Assembly (NCBI GenBank): GCA_026018925.1
Contig: JAKSZU010000012.1
Coordinates: 30,183,814 to 30,247,813 of the forward strand
DNA: 64,000 nt
Reading direction: 5' to 3'
Source: Tupaia tana
Taxonomy: Eukaryota > Chordata > Mammalia > Scandentia > Tupaiidae
Positions 1 to 11,129 of the stretch are shown here, in pieces; position 1 is the stretch's first letter; every line of letters begins with the position of its first letter. The position numbers were made by a program, and so were the translations under genes. The notes below the pieces were generated by a model. That model ran no database searches, had not been told where the DNA came from, and was given only the letters and a program-made list of their open reading frames with translations.

Positions 1-740
1 TGCTAAAGGGCTTAAGGAATTTCTGAGATGCCTGGAGAGCTGAGTGCATATTGCCATGTGTTGAGAAAGTTCAGAAAAAACATATATAGGATAATTTTCA
101 CATTAATGAAACACAATTCCTTAACTTGTTTAAGATTCGGCTTAAACTCAATGTAGCTAGGACTCTCTCTCACTTACCCGCTGTTGGTGAACAATGTTTT
201 TGTGCTCACGTGCTACTCGTGTGGCCCATTTCCGAGCCTCCTTATTTAGACTGTGCTCCTCTGTGGTCCCAGTTTCAGATTCTAATTGCCGGCTCTACGA
301 CACAAAAGAAAACAGAGAGAAAAAGCACGGTTATCTTTTTTGTACCCACTACCAGGTTTAGTTGGATCAGAAGGCCTTCTCTTAACCAGCACTCAAAACA
401 CATGGCATGCTCCACTACTGTGGGAAGCAATGTTTCATGTCACAGAAAGTCATCAGAAGACTAGGAAGACAGTGCAAAACCACAAATGGCCACAGGCTTT
501 TTGTCTTAAATTGCTGAGCACAAAAACCTTCACCTTTAATACTCAGGACTGATCTTTTTGGGTGTGAAGAAAACTAGCTAATCTAGGCAAAGGAGAAAAA
601 ATATGCATGCCAGTTTACCATGATACTACAATTGCACAGAGAGAAAAGGAAACAACTCCATAGTTTCAATGTGACTGAAGGAGGAATCACTGAATAGAAC
701 CAAGAACAAAACAAAACATGATGCAATTTGTATCCCACCC
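1..740. other. Intron sequence without recognised elements
   Basis: This stretch is AT-rich intronic DNA. Two short overlapping open frames (126-464 and 286-552) have no recognisable protein features and look like chance. I recognise no repeat here. Confidence 0.5.
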
Positions 741-744
741 TGAG

Positions 745-920
745 CCCTGCCCTAAGGTAGCTTGTTTACTTTAGAGGTTTATCATCAACTTGCCACGAAA
801 CCTCAAACTAGATTCTTCCCTTTCTCTGGGCTTTAATGTCTTCATATGAAAGATAAAAATGCTAGATCAAATGATCACTAAGGGTTTGTTCTAGCTCTAC
901 AAATGCTGTGGTTCTATTTC
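745..920 (+). repeat. MIR-like SINE relic
   Basis: The order of a CTCTGGGCTT...CTTCATATGAAAGAT stretch, a GATCAAATGATCACTAAGG stretch and a final TCTAGCTCTACAAATGCTGTG stretch follows the 3' half of old mammalian MIR-type SINEs. Strongly diverged. Confidence 0.5.
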
Positions 921-1214
921 ACAAATGTGGTAAGAGGACTTTTCCAACCGACCTTTAAGTATCGGGTAGGTAGATGTTCATTTTTCTGTGTCCAGTTGAA
1001 ATAGTCTAAAGTAGGGGAAGTCAAGTAATTGTGATTCTTGAGATCTTTGTAACCATCTGGATTTTAGAAATCATAAATTTTAGTAAAAAATTTCAGAAGC
1101 GCATAGGTGTTTTCATGGAAAACACATGTTCAACCTAGACACAAGCCTATGCTTTTGAGTACTGTTCCCTCTGTCTGGTGTAACTTTCCCTTTTATTTTT
1201 ATTTTTATTTTTTT

Positions 1215-1540
1215 TTGGTTCATGTACAAACTTCTAGTCATTCTTCCAATCTCAGTTCCAAGTGCTATCTCTGTGAAATCTTCCCTGACTTTTTTCAGAC
1301 AGACTCAGAGATTCCTTTCTTTTTGACATATCTCTACTATATTAATTTTTCATTTGTTTGACATTTTTTGAGCTATTACTGCCAGGTACATATCACATGA
1401 TGCTGCTACAGCTGCATGGATTCCCATCTGTTGTTGGGCAATCTGAGAGTCTGGGCACTGTCTTAATCTCTGCATTCCTGGCATCTAGCACTGTGCCCCA
1501 ACAGTACAAAAAAATGGCCTCAGTAAATGTTGGCAAATAG
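1215..1540 (+). repeat. LINE-2 3' end relic
   Basis: The segment has the typical L2 3' layout: a CTTCCCTGAC stretch, then a GGGCACTGTCTTAATCTCTG stretch, then CTAGCACTGTGCC and GTAAATGTTGGCAAATAG at the end. It is old and diverged. The open frames inside are not genes. Confidence 0.6.
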
Positions 1541-2077
1541 AACCTAATGCTCTGATTCCTGAGTGAGAACCAGGCCCTTGATTATCAGAATGGTGCCTTC
1601 AGACATGACAAGAGAATAAATGTTTCGCATTAGAGTCAGTTTCTAACTGATGAAGGACAAGATCATTGTGTATGTGAAAGAACGAAATGAACAGAAGAAA
1701 AAGGGAACTAATTTACTAAGTAGCTTTAACACAGGTTCTCAAAGCTGACTGCAGGACTGACTACTCTCTCACACTCAAAATAAAACGTCATTTAATATAA
1801 TCTTCTTTATGTTTAAATTTCTACTACAAAATCCATTGACAATGAATGATCGGGGGGAGAGATTTTGCATCTCCAAATTAAGAAAATTTTATTAGAATTT
1901 TTACTTTATGGAATCTATTAGTTCCTTAAAAAGTAGCCATTGAAATCTGAAGTATACTTACTTTCCAGAGAGACTTAGCTGCATCATCCTGACTAATTTA
2001 CCCTTCCTCTCTGGGCCCCAGCTTCCTCACTTGAAAATCAAGACACAGGAAAATGAGATGGCAATCAGATTCTTACT
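1541..2077. other. Intron sequence without recognised elements
   Basis: AT-rich single-copy-looking DNA between the L2 relic and the first SINE-A copy. I see no coding or repeat signature. Confidence 0.4.
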
Positions 2078-2095
2078 AGTGCTCCAATTAATTTT

Positions 2096-2353
2096 TTTTT
2101 TTTTGAGAGGTTTTCACTGTAGGGCGCGTGCGCTTGCCAGACAGACAGAGACAGACAGAGAGACAGAAAGCGAGAAATCACCCTCCGGGGGGATGGTCAC
2201 GCCACAATCCCTTCTCCTCCATTCTCCTCTCGGGATCTTGGGCATGCACGCACATGTGCCCAGCGTAAGTTTTAAGCCACCGGGTCCGGGACTCGAACCG
2301 GTTGACTACGTGGGAGTCCAGCAACATAGCCATTATGCTAACTGCTGGTTCCC
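2096..2353 (-). mobile_element. SINE-A, TSD-flanked
   Basis: A minus-strand copy with 5' poly(T) and the tRNA-like head at its right end. The TSD AGTGCTCCAATTAATTTT is perfect at 2078-2095 and 2354-2371, which marks a recent L1-type insertion. It belongs to the GGGAACC-starting subfamily. Confidence 0.95.
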
Positions 2354-2476
2354 AGTGCTCCAATTAATTTTAAAAGCATAATCAGGCTCCTGCCTTGGTT
2401 TGAGCAATGGGACACGGTGTTTCTCTGCCTAAGAAACACTGAAACACGCTAACAATGCTACTGCTCCTGGCTCCAA

Positions 2477-2503
2477 TTTTTTTTTTTTTTTTTTTTTTTT
2501 TTT
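2477..2503. repeat. Poly(T) tract
   Basis: An uninterrupted run of about 27 T not attached to a recognisable element. It may be the tail of a decayed minus-strand retroposon. Confidence 0.8.
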
Positions 2504-2673
2504 AAGTATTACTTGGGAACTCGGCCTAACCCAAGAGCATTAAGGTCTCTGTAAAAATTCAAAACAGTCTTAAAGCATAAATTTAACATACTTGGAATTT
2601 AAAATCCGTGACAGGATATAAATTTTGGAGGTACCAGAGATATACAATATAAGAACAACATAAAAACAAAGTA

Positions 2674-2748
2674 CTGGGTTGTCGGAAGAGTCACAAAAAA
2701 TTTTTGCATAGGAAAACAAAGAAAACTATGTCATGACTTTTCACTTGA
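2674..2748. mobile_element. Mariner-type palindromic MITE (decayed)
   Basis: TA at 2672-2673 precedes CTGGGTTGTCGGAAGAGTCA. The right arm holds TATGTCATGACTTTTC. The two arms are inverted copies of the MITE found eight more times in the window, but the right terminus is degraded. Confidence 0.65.
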
Positions 2749-2783
2749 GGGAAGGTGGGAGGAATATCAAATTACTGAGATGG

Positions 2784-3035
2784 CCGGGACCAGCAGTTAG
2801 CGTAATGGCTATGTCGCTGGATTCCCACGTAGTCGACCGCGGTTCGAGTCCCGGACCCGGCGGCTTAAACTCACGCCGGGCGCGTGTGCGTGCGTGCCCA
2901 AGATCCCGAGAGGAGAATGGAGGAGAAGGGATTGCGGCGTGGCCATCCCCCCTGGGGGGTGATTTCCTGCTTTCTATCTCTCTGTCTCTCTCTGTCTGTC
3001 TGGCGAGCGCACGCGCCCTATAGCAAAAACCTCTC

Positions 3036-3067
<32 letters not shown>
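2784..3067 (+). mobile_element. SINE-A, young, near-consensus
   Basis: A full-length copy with TSD ATTACTGAGATGG at 2771-2783 and 3068-3080 and a long pure poly(A). The A box TAGCGTAATGG is at 2798-2808 and the B box GGTTCGAGTCC at 2841-2851; both fit the Pol III consensus. CpGs are largely intact. It shares the diagnostic TTTCCTGCTTTCTATC body with the copies at 41344 and 61641. Confidence 0.97.
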
Positions 3068-3070
<3 letters not shown>

Positions 3071-3399
3071 ACTGAGATGGTTAGGGACTATAGATATTCC
3101 AAATGTTAGATATCCATGACATAATGTCGAATGGAAAAAATGCTTAAATTGAAATCTGGGTAGTAAAAATCAATTTACATGCAGCTGTATATCCACATCT
3201 GTATATGCATATACCACCAAGAGATATTTGAAAGAATATTTATCAAAATGTTATCCATAGTTAACCTTTGAGTGGTGAGAGTTCAGGTGAAATATTTCTT
3301 TTTTATGCTTTTTTTAAATTAGAAAACTATAAAGCTGTGCTAATTTTTTTAAAAAAGGAATCACTTGTCAAATAGTTAAGCTCTATACTGCTTTCATTT

Positions 3400-3560
3400 A
3401 ATTTAGTTCTTAAAATGATCCTGATAGAGAGACTATACTCAGTTTATAGGCATGGAAATCTAGGCTCAGAATGGGTATACGTCTCCCCCAAAGCCACTCA
3501 GCCAGAGGTGATGAGTCCAGAGCTAGTATTAGGGTATCACTGACTTCAGATTCCATCTGT
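3400..3560 (-). repeat. MIR relic
   Basis: Minus orientation of MIR: GGCATGGAAATCTAGGCTCAG, then AAAGCCACTCAGCCAG, then AGAGCTAGTATTAGG match the classical MIR core in reverse. Diverged. Confidence 0.6.
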
Positions 3561-3634
3561 ATTTACAAGCCTAGACTGTCTTACTGGTTATTCGATTATT
3601 CTTTGCCCATTCGTGTGTGTGTGTGTGTTTAGAC

Positions 3635-3775
3635 AGGGTCTCACTATGCTATAATCCTCCTGAGCAGCTGGGATGACAGGATTGAGATGGTGCTTTGTAG
3701 GAAGGACTGGAAATGAAACTGGGCCTCTCCCCCATGTGGCTTTAGCCTACCAAATAGCACTGCCCAGCCTGCACT
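3635..3775 (-). repeat. SINE-D (tRNA/7SL chimera) relic
   Basis: GACAGGGTCTCACTATG followed by TCCTCCTGAGCAGCTGGGAT is the reverse complement of a 7SL (FLAM/Alu-like) monomer. It is followed on the right by a tRNA-like head in reverse. A short (GT)n lies just upstream. Confidence 0.55.
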
Positions 3776-4974
3776 ACTGCATCTGGGTCTAACTGTCTTA
3801 GTTAGCTAATGCTAATTTTGATAACACAGAGACAATTAAATTGAAAGAACAACTGCTGAAATACCAATTCATTGGAATGAAATTTTGGTTAGGTTTTACT
3901 TGGAGATAAGACATCTACTGATTTAATTTTGTTTTCAGGAAAACAAAAGCCAAACTGCTCCGAGTAAGTTTGAGATGGTGTTCAAAGTGCAAAGACTAAA
4001 ATGCTATCATAACATCTTTTAACATTTTAAAACCTTCAGATACTAAACTAGGGAAATTAACATTCCAATATTCTTGCTATCTTAGTCTTGAAGTCATCTT
4101 AACTACTTTGTCCTTAGATACTCTCTGAAGATATGATTTCAGTTCATGTAAAGGCTAAGACAGGGGCATAGAAGGTTCAGACAGATATCTGAGAACATGT
4201 CCAAAAGGGCAAAGTGAACAGGGGTAGAAAAGCTGATTTTGCAGAAGAAACACAGTCATTGTTTTTCCAAGTCTATAACCAAAATACAACCATCTGAAAA
4301 GCATAAAAAAGAGATGGTCGTGTATGGTGAATAAAAACCACTAACAGAGTGCAATAGTAACATTCCAATCCAATGTCAAAAAAAGATAATGTTAAGGGTT
4401 GTTCTGCCAATGTCAGATGTCAGGAAAAACTTATTAACCTTCATTCAAAGGATTTACATTACTTATATATATTTTTATTAGGCTAAATATTTAACATCTT
4501 AGTTCTTCATGAAGTTTACTAAAATACTATTAATTATTTTTAAAAAGTTAGTTATTATTTGTTCTCAAGAGGACCTCTTCAAGTAACAATAATCTAGATC
4601 TTTTGGAAGTTATTGTATTCTGAACACTCATGTTTACATAGGTTCACAATTCCACAATTCTAAATTAGAAAACTTTGAAAATTATATATATTTTTAATAA
4701 GTTTGGAGGCAAAGCTCACTTGAGGCAAAATTTAGAGAGGTTATTTAGCTTTTATTTATTTTACTTGGCACAAATATTCAAATGTTTTACTGCAAAAATA
4801 TTGTGTTTGATCACGGAGTGCTTCTTTATACCCTGCACAAGGTGTTACACTACATGGATCGCCTTTCTAGAATGTGAAACACTGAATTTTGTAACACTTC
4901 AGGACCACTTTTAATAACAAATTGCAGACTTTAAAAAGTCACACATTTTAAATATATCACACACTTTGGAGAGG
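3776..4974. other. Intron sequence without recognised elements
   Basis: About 1.2 kb of AT-rich DNA with no repeat family I recognise. The open frame at 4675-4914 has no protein signature. It could hold old, heavily diverged transposon pieces. Confidence 0.4.
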
Positions 4975-4984
4975 AGTGACACGG

Positions 4985-5245
4985 TGCCCTCATAATTTAG
5001 GCCCAGCCTCCCCCATGGTGCAAGGGGGAGGGCACTGCTGCATGGTGGCTGAAGCCACATGTGACGCCTGGGATTAGTTCCCTGCACAACCTGAACAGGC
5101 TGGGTGCAGGGATGCGTGCCTGTGGTCCTGGCCAGCTAGGAGGCTGGAGCAGGAGAGTTGAGTAAGACTGTCGAAAGTGCCCCCCTCTCTCTCGCTCTCC
5201 TTGTTTTCATCTACCTACCTACATATCTATCAACCAATCAATCAT
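4985..5245 (+). repeat. SINE-D (tRNA/7SL chimera)
   Basis: A tRNA-like left part around 4990-5090 is joined to a 7SL-like part (GGCTGGGTGCAGGGATGCG, then GGAGGCTGGAGCAGGAGAG), followed by a pyrimidine-rich tail. The order head-7SL-tail is the one seen in tree-shrew-type Tu chimeras. Confidence 0.5.
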
Positions 5246-5266
5246 CTATAAGTTACATATATATAA

Positions 5267-5270
<4 letters not shown>

Positions 5271-5334
<64 letters not shown>

Positions 5335-5346
5335 ATGTGTGTGTGT
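5271..5346. repeat. (AC)n-(GT)n palindromic microsatellite
   Basis: An (AC)n run of about 29 bp, a short ATATAT centre and a (GT)n run of about 43 bp with one interruption. Because AC and GT are complementary the block is an inverted repeat able to form a long hairpin. Confidence 0.95.
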
Positions 5347-5350
5347 AAAA

Positions 5351-5615
5351 AGGCAGCTCCACAGTGCAGTGGTTAAGCCCTGTGCATGGAAAGCTAAATT
5401 CCACATGGTCAACTGTGGTTCAAATCCTAGTCCCAGCAGTTTGAAATACACGCTGGCCATGAGTGCTTATGTGCTCAAAATCCTGATGGGATGGAGAAAT
5501 GGAACAAAAAGGATTGTGGTATGACCGCACCCCATTACAGGGTGCTTTGTCCCTCCCTCTTTCTCTCTCTCTGCTGAGTGTACACACCCTCTGGCAATTA
5601 TTAACAAATAAAAAA
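5351..5615 (+). mobile_element. SINE-A, older subfamily
   Basis: The head has CAGTGGTTAAGC and GTGGTTCAAATCC as degraded A and B boxes. The body carries AAAATCCTGATGGGATGGAG and ends in CCTCTGGCAATTA before an A-rich tail. It is more diverged than the CpG-rich copies. Confidence 0.8.
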
Positions 5616-6098
5616 GAAAGAGAGAGAGAGATATAATTTAACTTATTCTATGCTTGGATTGCAGCACCTTCACTTAGAAGAGAAGTGGAAACTCGTCTAG
5701 ATAACTAGGTTGAGTGTTCCAGTCTCTCGTAGTAACCGGGAGAACAACTGGTATGGCCCAAACCTTAGGACAATTCTGTAAAATTCTGGACAACTGTGGA
5801 AAAGTGTAAGCAATTTCACTAAGACTGGTGTGAAAAACCAATGGGAACTCTGAGAAGGGAGCTATGTCATGTTGTCTAGGGTTAAAACGCCAAAGGTAAA
5901 TCTAAGCAAAAATTGATCTCTGAGTAGTGACATGAGAACAAACGATACAACAAAAAACCTCAGGTCTAATTCTCTCTGGAGCTTGTCCAGAGGCAGGCTG
6001 TGCTAGATGAATGATCTCACGAGGGGTATGCCTTTACTTTAGCGGCTCTTATAGAGGCTGTGCTTCAGGAGCTAGAATCACAAGCTAGATGAAAACTT
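5616..6098. other. Intron sequence without recognised elements
   Basis: Begins with a short (GA)n; the rest is unassigned intronic sequence with no coding signature. Confidence 0.4.
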
Positions 6099-6330
6099 GG
6101 GCTGGTCAGTGGTACACAGCACTGCAAGGCTCTGTGGGGCGGATCCACTCGAGTTTGCATCTGGAGACCTTCCTTAACAGACTGGGCACTCACATGCCCA
6201 TGATCCAGGCCTGGGTGAAGCTGCGGTTGGACTGTGGTGTGAAGAACCTGATGGGAATGCCTATTTTTCTGTCTTTCCCTCTCTTGCTCATAAAAGAGAT
6301 AAACAAACTTAAAAAAAAAAAAAAAAAAAG
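6099..6330 (+). mobile_element. SINE-C
   Basis: A SINE with a different body: GGGCTGGTCAGTGGTACACAG at the head, CATGCCCATGATCCAGGCC in the middle, a pyrimidine run, then CATAAAAGAGATAAACAAAC and poly(A). The same plan recurs at 22347, 33651 and 43575. Confidence 0.8.
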
Positions 6331-6845
6331 AAGTGTACCTCCAGGTTCCTGCATGCCAGTACATTATCAAGGGTCTATGCGAAGCTCTGGATAGCTCTAG
6401 AAGGTTAGAGAAGGAACTGGACCAGAGAAAGGTGACTAACCCAGCAGAAGGCCTACCACATGAATGGCGGGCTTTCTATGAAAAGCAGACAAGTCCTTTT
6501 TGAAAAGTTGAAAAAATTAGGACAGGCCCTTTGAACATCTGTCAACACTGTTGATTCTAGAAAGCAACACTAATGCTTCTAGTCAAAGCCTTCCACTTTT
6601 GGATAAAATGCCTGGTACATGTGTAAGAGGATGGTATCTATTTATCCAACAGGATTTTCCACAGATTCTCTACACGGTCTTTCATGCTTATGAGACAATG
6701 CTAAATGCAATGCAAAATTTCTATCAATAGAAAGAGGCACCTATAACAATAAAATTTTTCAGATAAATTTCCTAGATGGTATATTAGCCCTGTACAGACA
6801 AGGGCAATTTTTGCTGAATATTTCTTTTTAACAGATGCATAAAAT
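6331..6845. other. Intron sequence without recognised elements
   Basis: About 500 bp of ordinary AT-rich intron between two SINEs; nothing recognised. Confidence 0.4.
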
Positions 6846-6855
6846 GTCCCATTTA

Positions 6856-7107
6856 GCAGGACCAGCAGATGGTGTAATGGTTACATTGCTGGACTCCTAC
6901 ATGGCCAATTGTAGTTCAAGTCCCAGAGGCCTGAAACTCATGCCAGGCACCTGTGCATGCAAGCCCAAAATCCCAAGAGGAGGATGGAGGAGAAGGGATT
7001 GTGATGGGGCCATTCCCTCTGGGGAGTGATTTCTCACTTTCTATATTTCTCTCTGTCTCTTCAGAAAGCACACATGCCCTAGAGCAAAAATCTCTCTCTC
7101 AAAAAGA
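6856..7107 (+). mobile_element. SINE-A, TSD-flanked
   Basis: Full head and body, TSD GTCCCATTTA at 6846-6855 and 7108-7117. Most CpGs have decayed to TG or CA, so it is older than the near-consensus copies. Confidence 0.9.
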
Positions 7108-7117
7108 GTCCCATTTA

Positions 7118-7654
7118 ACCAAACTTCAATGTGCAAAAGTCCTAAATTTACTTTAAATAACTGCTAATCTATAGAAGGCAGAACCGAATTATCAAAAACT
7201 GGCTAAAACAACAGGAAAAGAATATATATCAGAACTTTAAATGTCAGCTTTTTGCTATTATCTGTGAGTATCTTGTTATTTGTGGTTCAAGAAAGGGAAA
7301 GAGGAAAGGGTCTTCTCATCCTTACTGGGAAACTTGAGGAGAAAACTTCCTTCAATTTTTCCTGTATGTGTTTCTTATATCATTTTCCAACCCAGGCTGA
7401 CCTCTTCTTTCCCACAAGACATGAGGAAACGACTCTGAACACTCATTACTAGTTCCAGCCAGGAGTGGAAGGCTCACTGACATGTGTGTCCAGCCCAGGT
7501 ACTGCAAAGTGCAGTTGTGTACTAAGAGGTATGAGCGGTACGGATAACACTAACTGCTAGCTACTGGCTACTACTTATTCCACACAGCTTGCCTGTTAGG
7601 TTTATAAACTGCTTAAGAGAGGTTAATAGGTCTCCTCGGTAAAATAAAAGAGAT
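7118..7654. other. Intron sequence without recognised elements
   Basis: Unassigned intron. The small frame at 7252-7452 shows no domain and no conserved feature. Confidence 0.4.
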
Positions 7655-7937
7655 GGGAACCAGCAGTTAGCGTAATGGCTATGTCGCTGGACTCCCACGT
7701 AGTCGACTGCGGTTTGCGTCCCGGACCCGGTGGCTTAAAACTCATGCCGGGCGCGTGTGCGTACGTGCCCAAGATCCCGAGAGGAGAATGGAGGAGAAGG
7801 GATTGCGGCGTGACCATCCCCTCTGGGGGGTGATTTCTCACTTTCTGTCTCTATGTCTCTCTCTGTCTGTCTGGCGAGCACACGCGCCCTACAGCGAAAA
7901 AAAAAAAAAAAAAACTCTCCAAAAAAAAAAAAAAAAA
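7655..7937 (+). mobile_element. SINE-A, A58C-type subfamily
   Basis: Starts GGGAACC, carries GGTTTGCGTCC where the B box should be, CTTAAAACTCA and GTGACCATCC. These shared changes group it with the copies at 10311, 25478, 39729 and 41069. The tail has two poly(A) blocks separated by CTCTCC. Confidence 0.93.
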
Positions 7938-8159
7938 GAGAGAGAACATAAGTTCCAAGGGACTCTTAGTGACCAATTCAATAGGAAGTTGAGAGCTAGG
8001 AATCCAGATTGCAAAAGTATTGCAAGATTTCATAATCCCTGCAATGTCTTCCAGACTTGATATTCCGGTATTTTCTGTAGCAATTAGGGGCAAACCTAAG
8101 AAACGTGAAATACGCTTATCTTTGGGAAAGATAAAAACAGAAAGGAAGGAAGGCAGTGA

Positions 8160-8340
8160 TCATATATTCTGTATTTACTACTATGAGTTAGACATGGAGT
8201 TCAATGCTTATGTATCTTCAGTAATTTTCAAGCCCAATAAGGTAGTCACTTTGTGCATAAAAAAGCTGAATCAGGAAAGTTAAAGATATATAAATAAAAT
8301 AAACATATTTTTGGATACCAAAACCCATGACTTCTCCATT
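8160..8340 (-). repeat. MIR relic
   Basis: Reverse MIR layout: ATGAGTTAGACATGGAGTTC, then AAGCCCAATAAGGTAG, then AAAAGCTGAATCAGGAAAG, ending near CCAAAACCCATGACTTC. Diverged. Confidence 0.5.
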
Positions 8341-8505
8341 ATACCTGCATGACTAATGTGATAGCTGAATGATTTTCTGGCATTGAGATCCTAATAAATG
8401 TACTTGTCAATTCTCCCTCACAGAGTAACCTTTTTTGAGGGTGAGAGGGTTTAGGATACATTCCATATTCCTCAAGATAATTCTGCATTAAAAACTCCCT
8501 TCAGT

Positions 8506-8765
8506 GGGGCCAGCAGTTGACGTAATGGCTATGTTGCTGGACACCCACGTAGTCGACTGTTGTTGGAGTCCTGGACCCGGTGCTTAAACTCACGCCAGGC
8601 ACGTGTGCATGCGTGTCCAAGATCCCAAGAGGAGAATGGAGAAGGAGGGACTGCGGCGTGGCCATCCCCCATGGGGGGTGATATCTTGCTTTCTGTCTCT
8701 TTGTCTCTCTCCGTCTCTTTGGCGAGCGCACGCACCCTATAATAAAAACCTCTCCAAAAAAAAAA
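8506..8765 (+). mobile_element. SINE-A
   Basis: Full-length copy with head GGGGCCAGCAGTTGACGTAATGG and a CpG-rich body, ending CCTATAATAAAAACCTCTCC plus poly(A). It lacks 1-2 bases in the body relative to its relatives. Confidence 0.93.
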
Positions 8766-8992
8766 GGATATTTGAGGATATAAAGAAAAGACATTTCAGA
8801 TAACAATAACTCTATATAAAAATACAGATAAGAAAATCTTTCAGTATTAACCATGAGACAGCTACTAAGTTATCACATCAGAAAATATTGCCATTGGTCT
8901 GTCACTTGTAATAGTCTTATAGTTAACGAAAGTCTCCCTTTCTGATTTTATTGAATAGACATAACTGTGGCTTTATAAAACTATTTGACTAG

Positions 8993-9259
8993 GGACCAGC
9001 AGTTAGCGTAATGGCTATGTCGCTGGACTCCCATGTAGTTGACCACGGTTTGCGTCCAAACTCACACCAGGCGCGTGTGTGTGCGTGCCCAAGATCCTGA
9101 GAGGAGAATGGAGGAGAAGGGATTGCAGCGTGGCCGTCCCCCCTGGGGGGGTGATGTCTCGCTTTTTGTCTCTCTGTCTCTCTCTTTCTGTCTGGCGAGC
9201 GCACACGCCCTATAGCAAAAACTTCTCCAAAAAACAAAAAACAAAAACAACAACAACAA
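8993..9259 (+). mobile_element. SINE-A, TSD-flanked, internal deletion
   Basis: TSD AAAACTATTTGACTAG is perfect at 8977-8992 and 9260-9275. About 15 bp are missing just after the B box, which reads GGTTTGCGTCC. The tail is (ACAA)n-like. Confidence 0.95.
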
Positions 9260-9342
9260 AAAACTATTTGACTAGTTCCTGTTGGAATATCATTCTAAAG
9301 CATGAGTTAAAACAATCATATATTAAGGTATATTAGAAAGGA

Positions 9343-9595
9343 TTTTTTTTTTTTTTTTTGCTATAGGGCATGTGCACTCACCCGAAAGACCAAGAGAGAC
9401 AGAGAGACAGAAAGTGAGAAATCACCCCCCCAGGGGGGATGGCCATGCTGCAATTCCTTCTCCTCCATTCTCCTCTTGGGATCTTGGGCATGCACATGCG
9501 CCCAGCGTGAGTTTAAGCCACCAGGTCCGGGACTCAAACCGTGGTCGACTACATGGGAGTCCAGCGACATAGTCATTATGCTAACTGCTGGTCCC
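9343..9595 (-). mobile_element. SINE-A, inverted relative to the copy at 8993
   Basis: A near full-length minus copy with poly(T) at left and head GCTAACTGCTGGTCCC at right. Approximate TSD AAGGATTTT/AAGGAATTTT. It lies 83 bp from the plus copy at 8993-9259, so the two can pair as a hairpin. Confidence 0.94.
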
Positions 9596-9853
9596 AAGGA
9601 ATTTTGATTTATCAATAGAGAATAAGAGATATATTATAACCTCATCCCCTAAAAGAGTACAATTATTTCAAGCCTTAATTAAATTCCTGTGGTAACATTG
9701 GGATTATACACTTTTAATTGGATATGTTAGGCTTTTATAGGGAAAATGCTCCAATTTGAAATGGGCCACATTAAAAAGTTTTCATTTTTCAATACAGTGT
9801 ATTACAATGTTTAGAAGAAAATAAGGGCTCCATTTTATTAGAGTAGTAGCTTT

Positions 9854-10122
9854 TTTTTTTTTTTTTGAGTTTTTTTGCTATTGGGCACGCACACTCACCA
9901 GAAAGAGAGAGAGAGGCAGAGAGATAGAGAGACAGAAAGTGAGAAATCAGCCCCTAGGGGGATGGCCATGCCGCAATCCCTTCTCCTCCATTCTCCTCTC
10001 GGGATCTTGGTCATGCACACACATGTGTCTAGCATGAGTTTAAGTCACCGGGTCCAGGACTCGAACTGCAGTTGACTACGTGGGAGTCCAGCAACATAGC
10101 CATTACACCAACTGCTGGTCCC
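9854..10122 (-). mobile_element. SINE-A
   Basis: Minus copy with TSD TAGAGTAGTAGCTTT/TAGGGTAGTAACTTT around 9839-9853 and 10123-10137. Full head, moderate CpG decay. Confidence 0.92.
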
Positions 10123-10226
10123 TAGGGTAGTAACTTTAAAAGTCCTGTGACTTTCCTAAAAATAACTGATCTAAATTTTGATCAAATATTTGTTGAAAAA
10201 AAGGGGGGAAACATGAACAAAGTATA

Positions 10227-10271
10227 TTGGGTGATCGTTTCTGCATTAAAGAAACATTTCTGACCACCCAA
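10227..10271. mobile_element. Mariner-type MITE, short internal-deletion form
   Basis: Flanked by TA at 10225-10226 and 10272-10273. Left end TTGGGTGATC, right end GACCACCCAA. Only about 45 bp long because the inner arms and loop are reduced; the termini are intact. Confidence 0.7.
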
Positions 10272-10310
10272 TATAATAAGCATCTACTGAGTAAATGAAA
10301 AATAAATGTG

Positions 10311-10581
10311 TTGGGAACCAGCAGTTAGCGTAATGGCTATGTCGCTGGACTCCCAGGTAGTTGACTGCGGTTCGCGTCCCAGACCCGGTGGCTTAAAACT
10401 CACGCCGGGCGCGTGTGCATGCGTGCCCAAGATCCCGAGAGGAGAATGGAGGAGAAGGGATTGCGGCATGGCCATTCATTCCCCCCTGGGGGGTGATTTC
10501 TCGCTTTCTGTCTCTATGTCTCTCTCTGTCTGTCTGGCGTGTGCATGTGCCCTATAGCGAAAATCTCTCCAAAAATAAATA
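10311..10581 (+). mobile_element. SINE-A, A58C-type subfamily, TSD-flanked
   Basis: TSD AATAAATGTG at 10301-10310 and 10582-10591. Starts GGGAACC. The B-box position 10369-10379 reads GGTTCGCGTCC instead of GGTTCGAGTCC. A small duplication CATTCATTCC lies in the body and the tail is (AAAT)n. Confidence 0.95.
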
Positions 10582-10869
10582 AATAAATGTGCTAAGCTCA
10601 TAAACAGTTCAAAATTCCTAATTCAAATTATAAAATTCAAAATAAAAAGAAGGAACAATACTCTCCTGTCGCCGTATAGAACCTCATCATGAACCGTTCT
10701 GAATACATTCTGTAGTTTTTTCTCTGCTATCATATATAAAATTCAAAATGAAATCTGGTGTAGCCCACATTTATAGTATTGTTCAACTTCTCTCTCATCA
10801 CCCAAAGGCTACTTGCTATTTTAGGTACAGATAGAGCACTTCCACATTTTTCTGACTCTAACATTTATT

Positions 10870-11050
10870 AGATGAGTGAGCTAGAACAAATTTCTTAAAC
10901 TTAAGTTTTTCCTTAAAAAAGAGTATTAAAAATAACACCTATAATGTAGGATTGTCATGAGAATTAAATTAGTTAATATAGGTAATGCAATTAGAAAAAT
11001 GTCTAGCATGAGATAAATGTTCAATGAATATCACTTATTATTTTTATTAG
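10870..11050 (+). repeat. MIR relic
   Basis: TTCTTAAACTTAAG, then AATAACACCTATAATGTAGG, then GATTGTCATGAGAATTAAAT and ATGTTCAATGAATATC follow the MIR 3' half in plus orientation. Confidence 0.65.
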
Positions 11051-11129
11051 TTTCAATTGTTGTTTTCACTTCCTGGTGTGTTGTTTCTCAATCTCTGTAT
11101 AGTAAACTTCAAGTCATCTTTAAGATCTA

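Noticed and set aside
2786-2860. Possible tRNA gene with good A and B boxes
   Set aside because: It is the head of a SINE-A repeated dozens of times with a body, poly(A) and TSD. The cloverleaf is not intact.
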